Shown here: in pieces, positions 10,075 to 18,933 of the stretch | How the letters are laid out: the number at the start of each line of letters is the position of its first letter | Position numbering within the stretch: the first letter of the stretch is position 1 | Origin: Candidatus Accumulibacter sp. 66-26 | GTDB lineage: Bacteria > Pseudomonadota > Gammaproteobacteria > Burkholderiales > Rhodocyclaceae | Length of the DNA stretch: 64,000 bases | Direction: 5' to 3' | Assembly (NCBI GenBank): GCA_001897745.1 | Contig: MKUH01000019.1 | Coordinates: 124,001 to 188,000 of the forward strand | Translations under genes and position numbers: made by a program | The notes under the pieces: model-generated | What the model saw: the letters and a program-made list of their open reading frames with translations, nothing else | The model's database searches: none | What the model was told of the DNA's origin: nothing

Positions 10075-11097
10075 ATGTTTGGTTTCTTCAAGAAATCCCC
10101 CGGCGCGCAGGACCCTGCCTCCGCCAAACCCGCCGTACCCGAAACGCCGCCAACCCCGGGCGACGTTGCCGACGCCGCACCGGCCCCCGCCCTTTCCTGG
10201 CGCGAACGCCTGAAAGCAGGATTGGCGCGCACGCGCGCGCAGTTCGGCGGCAAGCTCAAATCGATCTTCTCGCGCGGCAAGGTCGATGACGAACTGCTCG
10301 AGGAACTCGAAGCCCTGCTGCTGACCAGCGACGTCGGCATGGAGGCGACGCAGCACCTGCTGCACGAGCTGAAGACGCGCGCCAAGAAAGACAAGCTGGA
10401 AACGCCTGAAGCCATCCAGCAGGCGCTGTCCGACGCGCTGCACGAACTGATGCTGCCGCTCGAGCAGCGCCTCGACATCTCCACGCACAAGCCCTTCGTG
10501 ATCATGATCGCGGGGGTCAACGGCGCCGGCAAGACGACCTCGATCGGCAAGCTGGCCAAGTATTTTCAGGCGCACGGCAAGTCGGTCCTGCTCGCCGCCG
10601 GCGACACCTTCCGCGCCGCCGCGCGCGAGCAGCTGCAGACCTGGGGCGAGCGCAACAACGTGACGGTGATCGCGCAGGAATCGGGCGACCCGGCCGCCGT
10701 CATCTTCGACGCGATCCACGCCGCCAAGGCGCGCGGCATCGACATCGTGCTCGCCGACACCGCCGGCCGCCTGCCGACGCAGCTGCACCTGATGGAGGAA
10801 ATCGCCAAGGTGCGCCGCGTGATCCAGAAGGCCGACCCGTCCGGCCCGCACGAAACCCTGCTCGTGCTCGACGCCAACATCGGCCAGAACGCGCTGCAGC
10901 AGGTGAAGGCCTTCGACAAGGCGATCCACGTCAGCGGCCTCGTCCTGACCAAGCTCGACGGCACGGCCAAGGGCGGCGTGGTGGCGGCAATCGCCCGCCA
11001 GTGCCCGAAACCGATCCGCTTCATCGGCGTCGGCGAGGGCATCGACGACCTGCGCCCCTTCAACGCCCGCGACTTCGTGGACGCGCTCTTCGAATGA
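10075..11097 (+). CDS. ftsY: Signal recognition particle receptor FtsY
   Basis: SRP receptor GTPase that docks ribosome-nascent-chain complexes at the inner membrane for SecYEG insertion. The 340-residue product has a short Ala/Pro-rich A region (residues 1-45) in place of the long acidic domain of E. coli, then the N domain and GTPase G domain: GVNGAGKTTSIGKL (P-loop), DTAGRLPTQ (G3) and TKLDGTAKGG (G4). The ATG at 10075 (MFGFFKK, with a typical membrane-targeting Phe/Lys N-terminus) is chosen over a TTG at 10057. The stop overlaps the ftsE start as ATGA. Confidence 0.96.
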   Translation: MFGFFKKSPGAQDPASAKPAVPETPPTPGDVADAAPAPALSWRERLKAGLARTRAQFGGKLKSIFSRGKVDDELLEELEALLLTSDVGMEATQHLLHELKTRAKKDKLETPEAIQQALSDALHELMLPLEQRLDISTHKPFVIMIAGVNGAGKTTSIGKLAKYFQAHGKSVLLAAGDTFRAAAREQLQTWGERNNVTVIAQESGDPAAVIFDAIHAAKARGIDIVLADTAGRLPTQLHLMEEIAKVRRVIQKADPSGPHETLLVLDANIGQNALQQVKAFDKAIHVSGLVLTKLDGTAKGGVVAAIARQCPKPIRFIGVGEGIDDLRPFNARDFVDALFE

Positions 11098-11786
11098 TCG
11101 CCGCCAGCGCCCTGACCAAGCGCTACCCGGAAGGGCTGGAAGCGCTCAAGAACGTCTCCTTCGAAATCGGCGCCGGCGAAATGGTCTTCATCACCGGCCA
11201 CTCGGGCGCCGGCAAATCGACGCTGTTCAAGCTGATGGCCGGCATCGAGCGCCCGACCTCGGGCAGCATGGTGGTCAACGGCCAGAACCTCGCCGCCCTG
11301 CGCAAGAGCGCCATCCCCTATCTGCGCCGCAACTTCGGCCTGATCTTCCAGGACCAGAAGCTGCTCTTCGACCGCAGCGTGCTCGCCAACGTGCTGCTGC
11401 CGCTGGCCATCGTCGGCCTGCCCGGCAAGGAAGCCGAACGCCGCGCGCGCGCCGCGCTCGACAAGGTCGGCCTGCTGGCGCGCGAGAAAGCGATGCCGAT
11501 CGCCCTCTCGGGCGGCGAGCAGCAGCGCCTGGCGATTGCCCGCGCCGTCGTCAACCGCCCGGCGATCCTGCTCGCCGACGAGCCGACGGCCAACCTCGAT
11601 GCCGACTCGGCGGCCGACATCCTCGAAATTTTCCGCGCCTTCCATCAGGTCGGCGTCACCGTCATCATCGCCACGCACGACCCGCAGTGGATGGCGCGCC
11701 TCGCGCCGCGCGTCATGCGCCTCGAGCGCGGCCAACTCGTTCAACCCGGCCAGCCCGTCGCAAACAACGCCGGAGCCGCCGCATGA
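11094..11786 (+). CDS. ftsE: Cell-division ABC ATPase FtsE
   Basis: ATPase partner of FtsX at the division septum, where the complex activates peptidoglycan hydrolases through periplasmic adaptors. The 230-residue protein shows Walker A GHSGAGKS, signature LSGGEQQRLAIARA, Walker B LLADEPTANLD and the switch His (IIATHD). The start overlaps the ftsY stop and the stop overlaps the ftsX start (both ATGA), so the three genes form a coupled unit. Confidence 0.96.
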   Translation: MIAASALTKRYPEGLEALKNVSFEIGAGEMVFITGHSGAGKSTLFKLMAGIERPTSGSMVVNGQNLAALRKSAIPYLRRNFGLIFQDQKLLFDRSVLANVLLPLAIVGLPGKEAERRARAALDKVGLLAREKAMPIALSGGEQQRLAIARAVVNRPAILLADEPTANLDADSAADILEIFRAFHQVGVTVIIATHDPQWMARLAPRVMRLERGQLVQPGQPVANNAGAAA

Positions 11787-12682
11787 GCGCCTGGATCGCC
11801 CAACACCTCGCCGCGCTGCGCGACGCCCTGCGCCGGCTCGCCGCCGCGCCGCTCAACACCGCGCTCTCGCTGCTCGTGATCGGCATCGCGCTGACCCTGC
11901 CGAGCGCCGGCTGGGTCGCCCTCGAAAACCTGCGCATGGTCGCCGGCGGCAGCTCGAACAGCCAGCAGATCAGCATCTTCCTGACGCTCGACGCGGGCAA
12001 GCGCGACGTCGGCGAAATCGAGACGCGCCTGCGCGCGGCCGGCGCCGGCAGCTGGCATTTCGTCGCCAGGGAAGACGCGCTGAAGCGCCTGCAGGCGACC
12101 GAGGGCATGGCCGAAATCGTCGCCAGCCTGCCGCGCAATCCCTTGCCCGACGCCTTCATCGTCGAACCCGGCGATCTCCGCCCGGAAGCGCTCGAAGCGT
12201 TGGCCAAGACCTTCGCCGACTGGCCCAAGGTCGCGCACGTGCAGCTCGACTCGGCGTGGATCAAGCGCTTCGACGCTTTCCTGCGCATCGCCCGGCTGGC
12301 CGTGACGATGCTCGCCGGCCTGTTCGCCGCGGCGCTCGTCGCCGTCACCTTCAACACGATCCGCCTGCAGATCCTGGCGCAGGCCGCCGAGATCGAGGTC
12401 GCGCGCCTGATCGGCGCGACCGACGCCTTCATCCGCCGCCCCTTCCAGTATTTCGGCGCGCTCGAAGGCGCCCTCGGCGGTCTGCTCGCCGCCGCCCTCG
12501 TCGCCGTCGGCCAGCACTTGCTGGCCGCACCGGTGGGCGAACTCGCGGCGCTCTACGGCGGCAGCTTCGCGCTGCGCGGCCTGAGCCTCGGCGAAACCGC
12601 CCTGCTCGCCGCGGCCGGCGCCGCGCTCGGCTGGCTCGGCGCACAAATCTCGGTCGCCATTCACCTGCGCCGCATCGGCTGA
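11783..12682 (+). CDS. ftsX: Cell-division protein FtsX
   Basis: Membrane subunit of FtsEX, 299 residues. One N-terminal transmembrane helix (residues 25-43) is followed by a periplasmic extracellular-loop domain (to about residue 165), then three more helices, the usual four-helix FtsX topology. The last helices contain the Gly/Ala-rich permease motif (EIEVARLIGATDAFIRRPFQ) seen in MacB/FtsX-family proteins. It has no nucleotide-binding motif itself. No clear terminator follows; a short pyrimidine-rich repeat lies downstream. Confidence 0.95.
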   Translation: MSAWIAQHLAALRDALRRLAAAPLNTALSLLVIGIALTLPSAGWVALENLRMVAGGSSNSQQISIFLTLDAGKRDVGEIETRLRAAGAGSWHFVAREDALKRLQATEGMAEIVASLPRNPLPDAFIVEPGDLRPEALEALAKTFADWPKVAHVQLDSAWIKRFDAFLRIARLAVTMLAGLFAAALVAVTFNTIRLQILAQAAEIEVARLIGATDAFIRRPFQYFGALEGALGGLLAAALVAVGQHLLAAPVGELAALYGGSFALRGLSLGETALLAAAGAALGWLGAQISVAIHLRRIG

Positions 12683-12728
12683 GGCCCCGGACCCGGCGGC
12701 GGGTCAGCGGCATGGCGCCGCGCCCCGC

Positions 12729-12782
12729 CCTCCTCACTGCCTCCTCACTGCCTCCTCGCAGCCCCTCGTTGCCCCCTCGTTA
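12729..12782 (+). repeat. Degenerate 10-11 bp pyrimidine-rich tandem repeat
   Basis: Five consecutive units resemble CCTCCTCACTG: two exact copies at 12729-12739 and 12740-12750, a variant at 12751-12761, and two shorter diverged ten- and eleven-base units to 12782. It lies in the 282-base gap between ftsX and the first oxidase operon. No gene or terminator hairpin was recognised in the rest of that gap. Confidence 0.6.
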
Positions 12783-12964
12783 TCGCCGCCTTTCCACGGA
12801 CCGCGACGCCACCGCAACGCCGGCACAACTCCGCCTTGTACCCGGCGACATTCCATACTAATTTGATAGGGTATTAAGCCCACCCGGGCCTGCCTTCCGC
12901 AGCGCGGCCCCGCCCCCTTCGGCCGCCCCTGCGATCCGACTCATTGCCGAGACAGGATCGAGAG

Positions 12965-13432
12965 ATGGTAGATATCGTCAGCGCCGCGCCCGCTACCGCC
13001 CTGCGTATCACGGTCCGCCCCAACAGCGCCGTGAACGGGCGCTGGCGCCTCTTCGTCCTCGTTCTGCTGCTGCCCCTTTTCTCCGCGATCGGCGCCGGCT
13101 TCGTCCTGCTCGGCGCGTGGCCGGTGGCGCCCTGTCTGGCGCTCGCGCTGGGCGGTCTGTGGCTGGGCTTGCGCCAGGTCGAGCGGCACGCCGGCGATTT
13201 CGAGCGCATCGTGCTCTGCGACGACCGCCTGCTCGTCGACCGGCACGATCCGCGGCACGACGAACATCTCGAATTCAACAGCCTCTGGGTCCAGGTCGTG
13301 ACGCACGGCGACGGCACCCTCGCCCTGCGCTCGCACGGCTGCGAGTTCCCGGTCGGCAACGACCTGACGGAAAGCGAGCGCGTCGCGGTCGGCCGCGAGC
13401 TGCGATCCACCCTCGCCAGAGCGCGCTTCTAG
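12965..13432 (+). CDS. DUF2244 membrane protein, oxidase-linked
   Basis: 155-residue protein with two closely spaced hydrophobic helices near the N-terminus (about residues 27-47 and 50-68) followed by a soluble domain of about 85 residues. The pattern fits the DUF2244 family, often found next to cytochrome c oxidase operons in alpha- and betaproteobacteria. Function is unknown; a role in oxidase assembly or heme handling is only suggested by neighbourhood. The ATG at 12965 is preferred over 12944 because AGGA lies just before it. It is 24 bases from coxB1. Confidence 0.75.
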   Translation: MVDIVSAAPATALRITVRPNSAVNGRWRLFVLVLLLPLFSAIGAGFVLLGAWPVAPCLALALGGLWLGLRQVERHAGDFERIVLCDDRLLVDRHDPRHDEHLEFNSLWVQVVTHGDGTLALRSHGCEFPVGNDLTESERVAVGRELRSTLARARF

Positions 13433-13456
13433 CCCGCCGCACGCCGGAGGAAAAAA

Positions 13457-14689
13457 ATGAGCGCACACCTGCCCCCCGCCCGACTCCTCCGGCACCGCCT
13501 CTCACCGGCACGCGTGCGCCCGGCCGTCCCGCCGGTCACACCGCGCACACCACCGGCGACGCGCGCGGAGTCTCTACGCGCTGCACTCGGAGCGCTCTAC
13601 GCCCTGCTCCCGGCGCTCGCCGACGCCGACTACGCGATCAACCTGCAGACGCCGGCGACCGGCATCGCGCACGACATCTACGACCTGCACACGACGATCC
13701 TGTGGATCTGCGCCGGCATCGTGGTCGTCGTCTTCGTGCCGATGCTGATCGCCCTCGTGCGCCACCGCAAATCGCTTGGCCATGCGCCGCAGCAGTTCCA
13801 CGAACATCCGGGGCTGGAAATCGCGTGGACGATCGTCCCCGTCTTCATCCTGATCGCCATGGCCTGGCCGGCGACGCAGACGGTGCTGGCGATGAAGGAC
13901 ACCAGCGGCCCCGACCTCACGATCAAGGTCACCGGCCACCAGTGGAAATGGGAATACGAGTACCTCGGGGAGCGGACCGACGAGAACATCCGCTTCATCA
14001 GCACGCTGGCGACGCCGCGCGCGCAGATCGACAACCAGGCGCCGAAGGACGACAGCTACCTGCTCGCCGTGGACCGCCCGCTGGTCGTGCCGACCGGGCG
14101 CAAGATCCGCCTCGTGCTGACCTCCAGCGACGTCATCCACGCCTGGTGGATTCCCGCCTTCGGCGTCAAGCAGGACGCCATTCCTGGCTTCATCCGCGAC
14201 ACCTGGTTCCGGGTCGACGCGCCCGGCACCTATCGCGGCCAGTGCGCCGAGCTGTGCGGCGTCGGGCACGGCTTCATGCCGATCGTCGTCGAGGCGGTAC
14301 CGCCCGAACGCTTCGACGCCTGGCGCGGCGAACAGAAGACGCTGCTCGCGGCGAGCGCCGCGGCGGCCGGCAAGACCTACGCGCTGGCCGAGCTGCAGAC
14401 GCTCGGCGAGAAGGTATACGCCGCCAACTGCGCCTCCTGCCACCAGGCCAACGGCGCCGGCATCCCCGGCGCCTTCCCGGCGCTCAGCGGCTCGGCGCTG
14501 GTCGCCGGCCCGAAGGCCGGGCACCTCGACCGCGTCTTCAACGGCAAGCCGGGCACCGCGATGGCCGCCTTCGGCAAGCAGCTGTCCGACCTCGACCTGG
14601 CTGCCGTCCTCACCTACGAACGCAACAGCTGGAACAACAAGACGGGCGACGCGGTGCAGCCGGCCGAAGTCGCCGCCCTGCGCCATTGA
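13457..14689 (+). CDS. coxB: caa3-type cytochrome c oxidase subunit II (copy 1)
   Basis: Carries the CuA centre and a fused cytochrome c domain; receives electrons for oxygen reduction on the periplasmic side. 410 residues. A perfect GGAGG precedes the ATG, but the N-terminus is long and Pro/Arg-rich before the hydrophobic stretch at about 40-57. Two transmembrane helices follow. Glu121 (LEIAWTIVP) corresponds to the K-channel entrance Glu of subunit II. CuA ligands are complete ([19 protein letters not shown]). The C-terminal domain has a CASCH heme c site. It starts a B-A-C operon without assembly factors. Confidence 0.96.
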   Translation: MSAHLPPARLLRHRLSPARVRPAVPPVTPRTPPATRAESLRAALGALYALLPALADADYAINLQTPATGIAHDIYDLHTTILWICAGIVVVVFVPMLIALVRHRKSLGHAPQQFHEHPGLEIAWTIVPVFILIAMAWPATQTVLAMKDTSGPDLTIKVTGHQWKWEYEYLGERTDENIRFISTLATPRAQIDNQAPKDDSYLLAVDRPLVVPTGRKIRLVLTSSDVIHAWWIPAFGVKQDAIPGFIRDTWFRVDAPGTYRGQCAELCGVGHGFMPIVVEAVPPERFDAWRGEQKTLLAASAAAAGKTYALAELQTLGEKVYAANCASCHQANGAGIPGAFPALSGSALVAGPKAGHLDRVFNGKPGTAMAAFGKQLSDLDLAAVLTYERNSWNNKTGDAVQPAEVAALRH

Positions 14690-14699
14690 GGAGCCGACC

Positions 14700-16298
14700 A
14701 TGGAAGCCGCCACGACCCACGACGCGCCGCACGCCGGCACCCACGAGGCGCACCCGCGCGGCCTGCTGCGCTGGCTGTCGTCGACCAACCACAAGGACAT
14801 CGGCACGCTCTACCTGTGGTTTTCGCTGCTCATGTTCTTCTTCGCCGGCTCGCTCGCCATGCTGGTGCGCGCCGAACTGTTCCAGCCCGGCCTGCAGATC
14901 GTGCAGCCCGAGGTGTTCAACCAGCTGACGACGATGCACGGCCTGATCATGATCTTCGGCGCGATCATGCCGGCCTTCGTCGGCTTCGCCAACTGGCAGG
15001 TGCCGCTGATGATCGGCGCCCCGGACATGGCCTTCCCGCGCCTCAACAACTGGAGCTTCTGGCTGCTGCCGGCGGCCGCGACGCTGCTCGTCGGCTCCTT
15101 CTTCGCGCCGGGCGGCGCCGCCGCCGGCGGCTGGACGATGTACCCGCCGCTCTACATCCAGGGCGGCATCGCCTACGACATGACCATCCTCGCCATCCAC
15201 ATCCTCGGCATCTCGTCGGTGATGGGCGCGATCAACATCATCGTCACCATCCTCAACCTGCGCGCGCCGGGGATGACGCTGATGCAGATGCCGCTCTTCG
15301 TGTGGACCTGGCTGATCACCGCCTACCTGCTGGTCGCCGTGATGCCGGTGCTGGCCTGCGTGATCACCATGCTGCTCACCGACCGCCACTTCGGCACGCA
15401 CTTCTTCAACGCGGCCGGCGGCGGCGACCCGGTGATGTTCCAGCACATCTTCTGGTTCTTCGGCCACCCGGAGGTGTACATCATGATCCTGCCGGCCTTC
15501 GGCATCGTCTCGACGATCCTGCCGACCTTCGCGCGCAAGCCCCTGTTCGGCTACACGTCGATGGTCTGGGCGGTGGCCTCGATCGCCTTCCTCTCCTTCA
15601 TCGTCTGGGCGCACCACATGTTCACCACCGGCATGCCGGCCGGCGGGCAGCTCTTCTTCATGTACACGACGATGCTGATCGCCGTGCCGACCGGCGTGAA
15701 GGTCTTCAACTGGGTCGCCACGCTGTGGCGCGGCGCGCTCACCTTCGAGACGCCCATGCTCTTCGCGCTGGCCTTCATCTGCCTGTTCACCATCGGCGGC
15801 TTTTCCGGGCTGGTGCTGGCGCTGGTGCCGGTCGACATCCAGCTGCAGGACACCTACTACGTCGTCGCCCACTTCCACTACGTGCTCTTCTCGGGCGCGG
15901 CGATGAGCATCATGGGCGGCGTCTATTACTGGCTGCCGAAATGGACCGGCCACATGTACGACGAACGGCTCGGCAAGCTGCACTTCTGGCTGACCACCAT
16001 CGCCTTCAACCTGACCTTCTTCCCGATGCACTTCCTCGGACTGGCCGGCATGCCGCGGCGCATTCCCGACTACGCGCTGCAGTTCGCGCAGTTCAACATG
16101 ATCTCCAGCCTCGGCGCCTTCCTGCTCGGCGCCTCGCAGCTGATCTTCCTGCTCGCCGTCGTCAAGTGCATCCGCGGCGGCCGGGCGGCCGGCGACCGTC
16201 CGTGGGACGGCGCCGACACGCTCGAATGGACGCTGAGCTCGCCGCCGCCCTACCACTCATTCGCGACGCCGCCCGCCATCGCCCCCCTCCACAAATAG
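14700..16298 (+). CDS. ctaD: Cytochrome c oxidase subunit I (copy 1)
   Basis: Catalytic subunit with heme a and the heme a3-CuB site, 532 residues, about 12 transmembrane helices. All metal ligands are visible: the helix II His (MHGLIMIF), CuB ligands in GHPEVY and WAHHMF, and the helix X pair in [10 protein letters not shown]. The Tyr for the His-Tyr crosslink and the D-channel Glu are in GHPEVY, and the D-channel entrance Asp in [13 protein letters not shown]-channel residues are intact: Ser271, Thr331 and Lys334 (AVPTGVKVF). This is a canonical A-family enzyme expected to pump protons. Confidence 0.97.
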   Translation: MEAATTHDAPHAGTHEAHPRGLLRWLSSTNHKDIGTLYLWFSLLMFFFAGSLAMLVRAELFQPGLQIVQPEVFNQLTTMHGLIMIFGAIMPAFVGFANWQVPLMIGAPDMAFPRLNNWSFWLLPAAATLLVGSFFAPGGAAAGGWTMYPPLYIQGGIAYDMTILAIHILGISSVMGAINIIVTILNLRAPGMTLMQMPLFVWTWLITAYLLVAVMPVLACVITMLLTDRHFGTHFFNAAGGGDPVMFQHIFWFFGHPEVYIMILPAFGIVSTILPTFARKPLFGYTSMVWAVASIAFLSFIVWAHHMFTTGMPAGGQLFFMYTTMLIAVPTGVKVFNWVATLWRGALTFETPMLFALAFICLFTIGGFSGLVLALVPVDIQLQDTYYVVAHFHYVLFSGAAMSIMGGVYYWLPKWTGHMYDERLGKLHFWLTTIAFNLTFFPMHFLGLAGMPRRIPDYALQFAQFNMISSLGAFLLGASQLIFLLAVVKCIRGGRAAGDRPWDGADTLEWTLSSPPPYHSFATPPAIAPLHK

Positions 16299-16313
16299 GC
16301 CGGGAGCCCCGCC

Positions 16314-17153
16314 ATGAACGCCCAGCACCCCGCGCACCTTCCCTACTACCAGCCGCCGCCGTCGCTATGGCCGATCGTCGGCTCGCTCGGCCTGCTCACG
16401 CTGGCCGGCGGCTTCGTCCTGCTGCTCGCCAAGGACATCGCCGGACCGTGGGTGATGGGCGCCGGCGCCGCGATCTTCATCTACATGCTGTTCGGCTGGT
16501 TCGGCACGGTGATCCGCGAAAGCCAGGCCGGCAAGCTCGAAGGCCAGGTCGACCGCTCGTTCCGCTGGGGCATGGTGTGGTTCATCTTCTCCGAGGTGAT
16601 GTTCTTCGCCGCCTTCTTCGGCGCGCTCTTCTACTCCCGCCACATCGCCGTGCCCTGGCTGGCCGACGCGCAGCTGCTGTGGCCGGGCTATGCCGGCGGC
16701 TGGCCGACCGCCGGGCCGGGGCTGAAGGAAAGCATCGCGCCGGTGCCGGCCTGGGGCATCCCGGCGCTCAACACGCTGATCCTGCTCTCCTCGGGCGCCA
16801 CCGTGACCTGGGCGCACTGGGGACTCAAAAAAGGGCGGCAGACGCAGCTCAAACTCGGCCTCGCGCTGACCATCGCGCTCGGCGTCGTCTTCCTCGCGCT
16901 GCAGGCGCACGAATACCTCGAAGCGTCCTTCACCATCCGCGCCGGCATCTACGGCGCCACCTTCTACATGCTGACCGGCTTCCACGGCGCGCACGTGACG
17001 CTCGGCGCGATCATGCTCTGCGTCATCCTCAGCCGCGCGCTGGCCGGGCACTTCACGCCCGAGCGCCACTTCGCCTTCGAAGCGGTGGCGTGGTACTGGC
17101 ACTTCGTCGACGTCGTCTGGCTGCTGCTCTTCGTCTTCGTCTACTGGCTGTAA
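16314..17153 (+). CDS. ctaE: Cytochrome c oxidase subunit III (copy 1)
   Basis: 279-residue polytopic subunit III with seven helices, which stabilises the oxidase and supports proton uptake into the D-channel. Family motifs are HWGLKKGR, the conserved Glu in helix III (FIFSEVMFFAAFFGALFY), ERHFAFEAVAWYWHFVDVVWL and the terminal FVFVYWL. It directly follows ctaD in the first oxidase operon with a 15-base gap. Confidence 0.96.
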   Translation: MNAQHPAHLPYYQPPPSLWPIVGSLGLLTLAGGFVLLLAKDIAGPWVMGAGAAIFIYMLFGWFGTVIRESQAGKLEGQVDRSFRWGMVWFIFSEVMFFAAFFGALFYSRHIAVPWLADAQLLWPGYAGGWPTAGPGLKESIAPVPAWGIPALNTLILLSSGATVTWAHWGLKKGRQTQLKLGLALTIALGVVFLALQAHEYLEASFTIRAGIYGATFYMLTGFHGAHVTLGAIMLCVILSRALAGHFTPERHFAFEAVAWYWHFVDVVWLLLFVFVYWL

Positions 17154-17212
17154 AACGAAACGGCGGGCGGCCGGTCAAAAGACAAGGATCGTCCTGCCGC
17201 AAGGAGGCCGTC

Positions 17213-17791
17213 ATGAATCCGATGATGTTTCCCAAAATGCTGAGTTCGCACGCCGAAGGCTGGGAGTGGCTGATGCGCGTGCATCCCTCGGTGCCCCGGA
17301 TGTACCTGGCCTACGTCGTGCCGATGTCCGCCATCCCGCCGGCCATGCTGCTTTACGCGTGGCACGCCTACAGCGGCGCGCCGCTGCTCGAGATCAGCCG
17401 GAACCAGGCAATGCTGCTCGCCGCCGTTTTCTTCGTCAGCGAACTGCTGATGGTGCCGATCATGGCCTGGGTGGTACAGCGCATCGGCGCGGTGGCCGAT
17501 GCGCAGGCGTCCTACCGCGACGCCTTCGCGCTCGCCGCCGTGGTGCCGACGCCGCTCTGGCTGATGCCGGTCGCGCTCTTCGTGCCGAGCGTCGTCTTCC
17601 ATGCCGCCGCGATGCTGCTCGCGCTGGCCGCGTCGGCGGCGCTCATCTATCAGGGCGTGGACCGCGTTTATCGCCTGGAGGACGAAGGGCACTCGCGGCT
17701 CGCCGCCGGTTCGGTGTTCGCCGCCGGGCTGGTCGCCTGGGTGCTGATGATGGGGCTGGCCTTCGTCAGCTGGGGGATGGTGTTGACTTGA
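17213..17791 (+). CDS. Yip1/DUF1282-type membrane protein
   Basis: 192-residue integral membrane protein with about five hydrophobic helices and a short N-terminal segment (MNPMMFPKMLSS) typical of bacterial Yip1-domain proteins. The start at 17213 has a strong AAGGAGG seven bases upstream. Its molecular function is unknown. It lies 59 bases after subunit III and could be cotranscribed with the oxidase. Its last 26 bases overlap the end of the convergent HD-GYP regulator. Confidence 0.8.
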   Translation: MNPMMFPKMLSSHAEGWEWLMRVHPSVPRMYLAYVVPMSAIPPAMLLYAWHAYSGAPLLEISRNQAMLLAAVFFVSELLMVPIMAWVVQRIGAVADAQASYRDAFALAAVVPTPLWLMPVALFVPSVVFHAAAMLLALAASAALIYQGVDRVYRLEDEGHSRLAAGSVFAAGLVAWVLMMGLAFVSWGMVLT

Positions 17792-18872
17792 GCACCGCCA
17801 GAGCGGACACGTCGTCGAGTTCGAGGTCGGTCAGCGCGCCGCGCTCGTCGGCGAAGGTTTCGCGGATGCGCAGCACCTCCGGCAGCACCGAGCGCAGCGC
17901 CGGAATCAGCGCCGGATCGAAATGCAGGCCGGCCTGCAGATTCATGAACTCCATCGATTTCTCGATCGTGTAGGCCGGCTTGTAGGGGCGTTCCGAGAGC
18001 AGTGCGTCGAGCACGTCGGCGACCGCGGCGATGCGCCCGCAGAGCGGGATGTTCTCGCCGGCCAGGCCGGCCGGATAGCCGCTGCCGTCCCACTTTTCGT
18101 GATGCGTCAGCGCGATGGCGCGCGCCGTCGACAGCAGGTCGTCGTCGTGCTCGCCGATGATCTCGGCGCCCATGCGCGGGTGCTGCTTCATGATTTCCCA
18201 TTCGCCCGGATCGAGCTTTCCCGGTTTGAGCAGGATTCTGTCGGGAATGCCGAGCTTGCCGATGTCGTGCATCGGCGCGGTGCTGAACAGGATGTCGAGC
18301 GCCGTGCTGCCGAGGCCGGCCGCGTCGCCGACCAGGCGCGCGTAGTGGCTCATGCGGATGACGTGGTTGCCGGTTTCGTTGTCCTTGAATTCGGCGGCGC
18401 GCCCCAGGCGGCGGATGATCTGCCCGCGCGAAACGATCAGTTCGCGCGTGCGCTGCTCGACCATGCGTTCGAGTTCGCGCGTCTGGTCGTACAGCGCCAG
18501 GTGCGTGCACACGCGTGCCTGCACGATGGCCGGGCTGATCGGTTTGGTGATGTAGTCGACGGCGCCGATCTCGAAGCCGAGACGCTCGTCCTCCAGCGCA
18601 TCCATCGCGGTGACGAAGATCACCGGAATCCTGCGCCGGTCCGGGTTGGCCTTGAGGCGGCGGCAGACCTCGTGCCCGGAAAGTCCCGGCATCATGATGT
18701 CGAGCAGGATGAGATCGGGCGGCGTGTCCGAATAGACGATGCGCAGGACCTTCTCGCCGTTGTTGGCGACCTTGACGATGTAGCTCTGCTCAAGCGCCGC
18801 CCGCAGCAGTTCGATGTTCTCGGGCATGTCGTCGGCCACCAGCACCGTCTGCCGCCTTCTCAGGTCGATCAT
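17766..18872 (-). CDS. Response regulator with HD-GYP c-di-GMP phosphodiesterase domain (2 of 2)
   Basis: 368 residues in an RpfG-like layout: receiver domain (ADDMPEN acidic pocket, phosphorylated Asp in LILLDIMMPG, switch Lys in TKP), a short coiled linker, then an HD-GYP domain. The metal and catalytic signature is complete: MHDIGKLGIPD, later THHEKWDGSGYPAG, and a downstream ADVLDAL. HD-GYP domains hydrolyse c-di-GMP to GMP or pGpG, so phosphorylation likely sets c-di-GMP turnover. The ATG at 18872 (MIDLRRR) is chosen because longer starts add an arginine-rich tail outside the family. It is the last gene of the kinase operon, 61 bases after its sister. Confidence 0.94.
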   Translation of the reverse strand: MIDLRRRQTVLVADDMPENIELLRAALEQSYIVKVANNGEKVLRIVYSDTPPDLILLDIMMPGLSGHEVCRRLKANPDRRRIPVIFVTAMDALEDERLGFEIGAVDYITKPISPAIVQARVCTHLALYDQTRELERMVEQRTRELIVSRGQIIRRLGRAAEFKDNETGNHVIRMSHYARLVGDAAGLGSTALDILFSTAPMHDIGKLGIPDRILLKPGKLDPGEWEIMKQHPRMGAEIIGEHDDDLLSTARAIALTHHEKWDGSGYPAGLAGENIPLCGRIAAVADVLDALLSERPYKPAYTIEKSMEFMNLQAGLHFDPALIPALRSVLPEVLRIRETFADERGALTDLELDDVSALAVLKSTPSPS

Positions 18873-18933
18873 TGCCGCCTTGCCTCCCTTTTTCGTTGTT
18901 CTGCGCCGCGCCCGCCGTCCGCCACCCGTTGGC

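Noticed and set aside
12863-12877. FNR-like sequence TTGAT...ATTAA before the first oxidase operon
   Set aside because: The spacer is five bases instead of four and the second arm has a mismatch, so it is not a credible FNR site.
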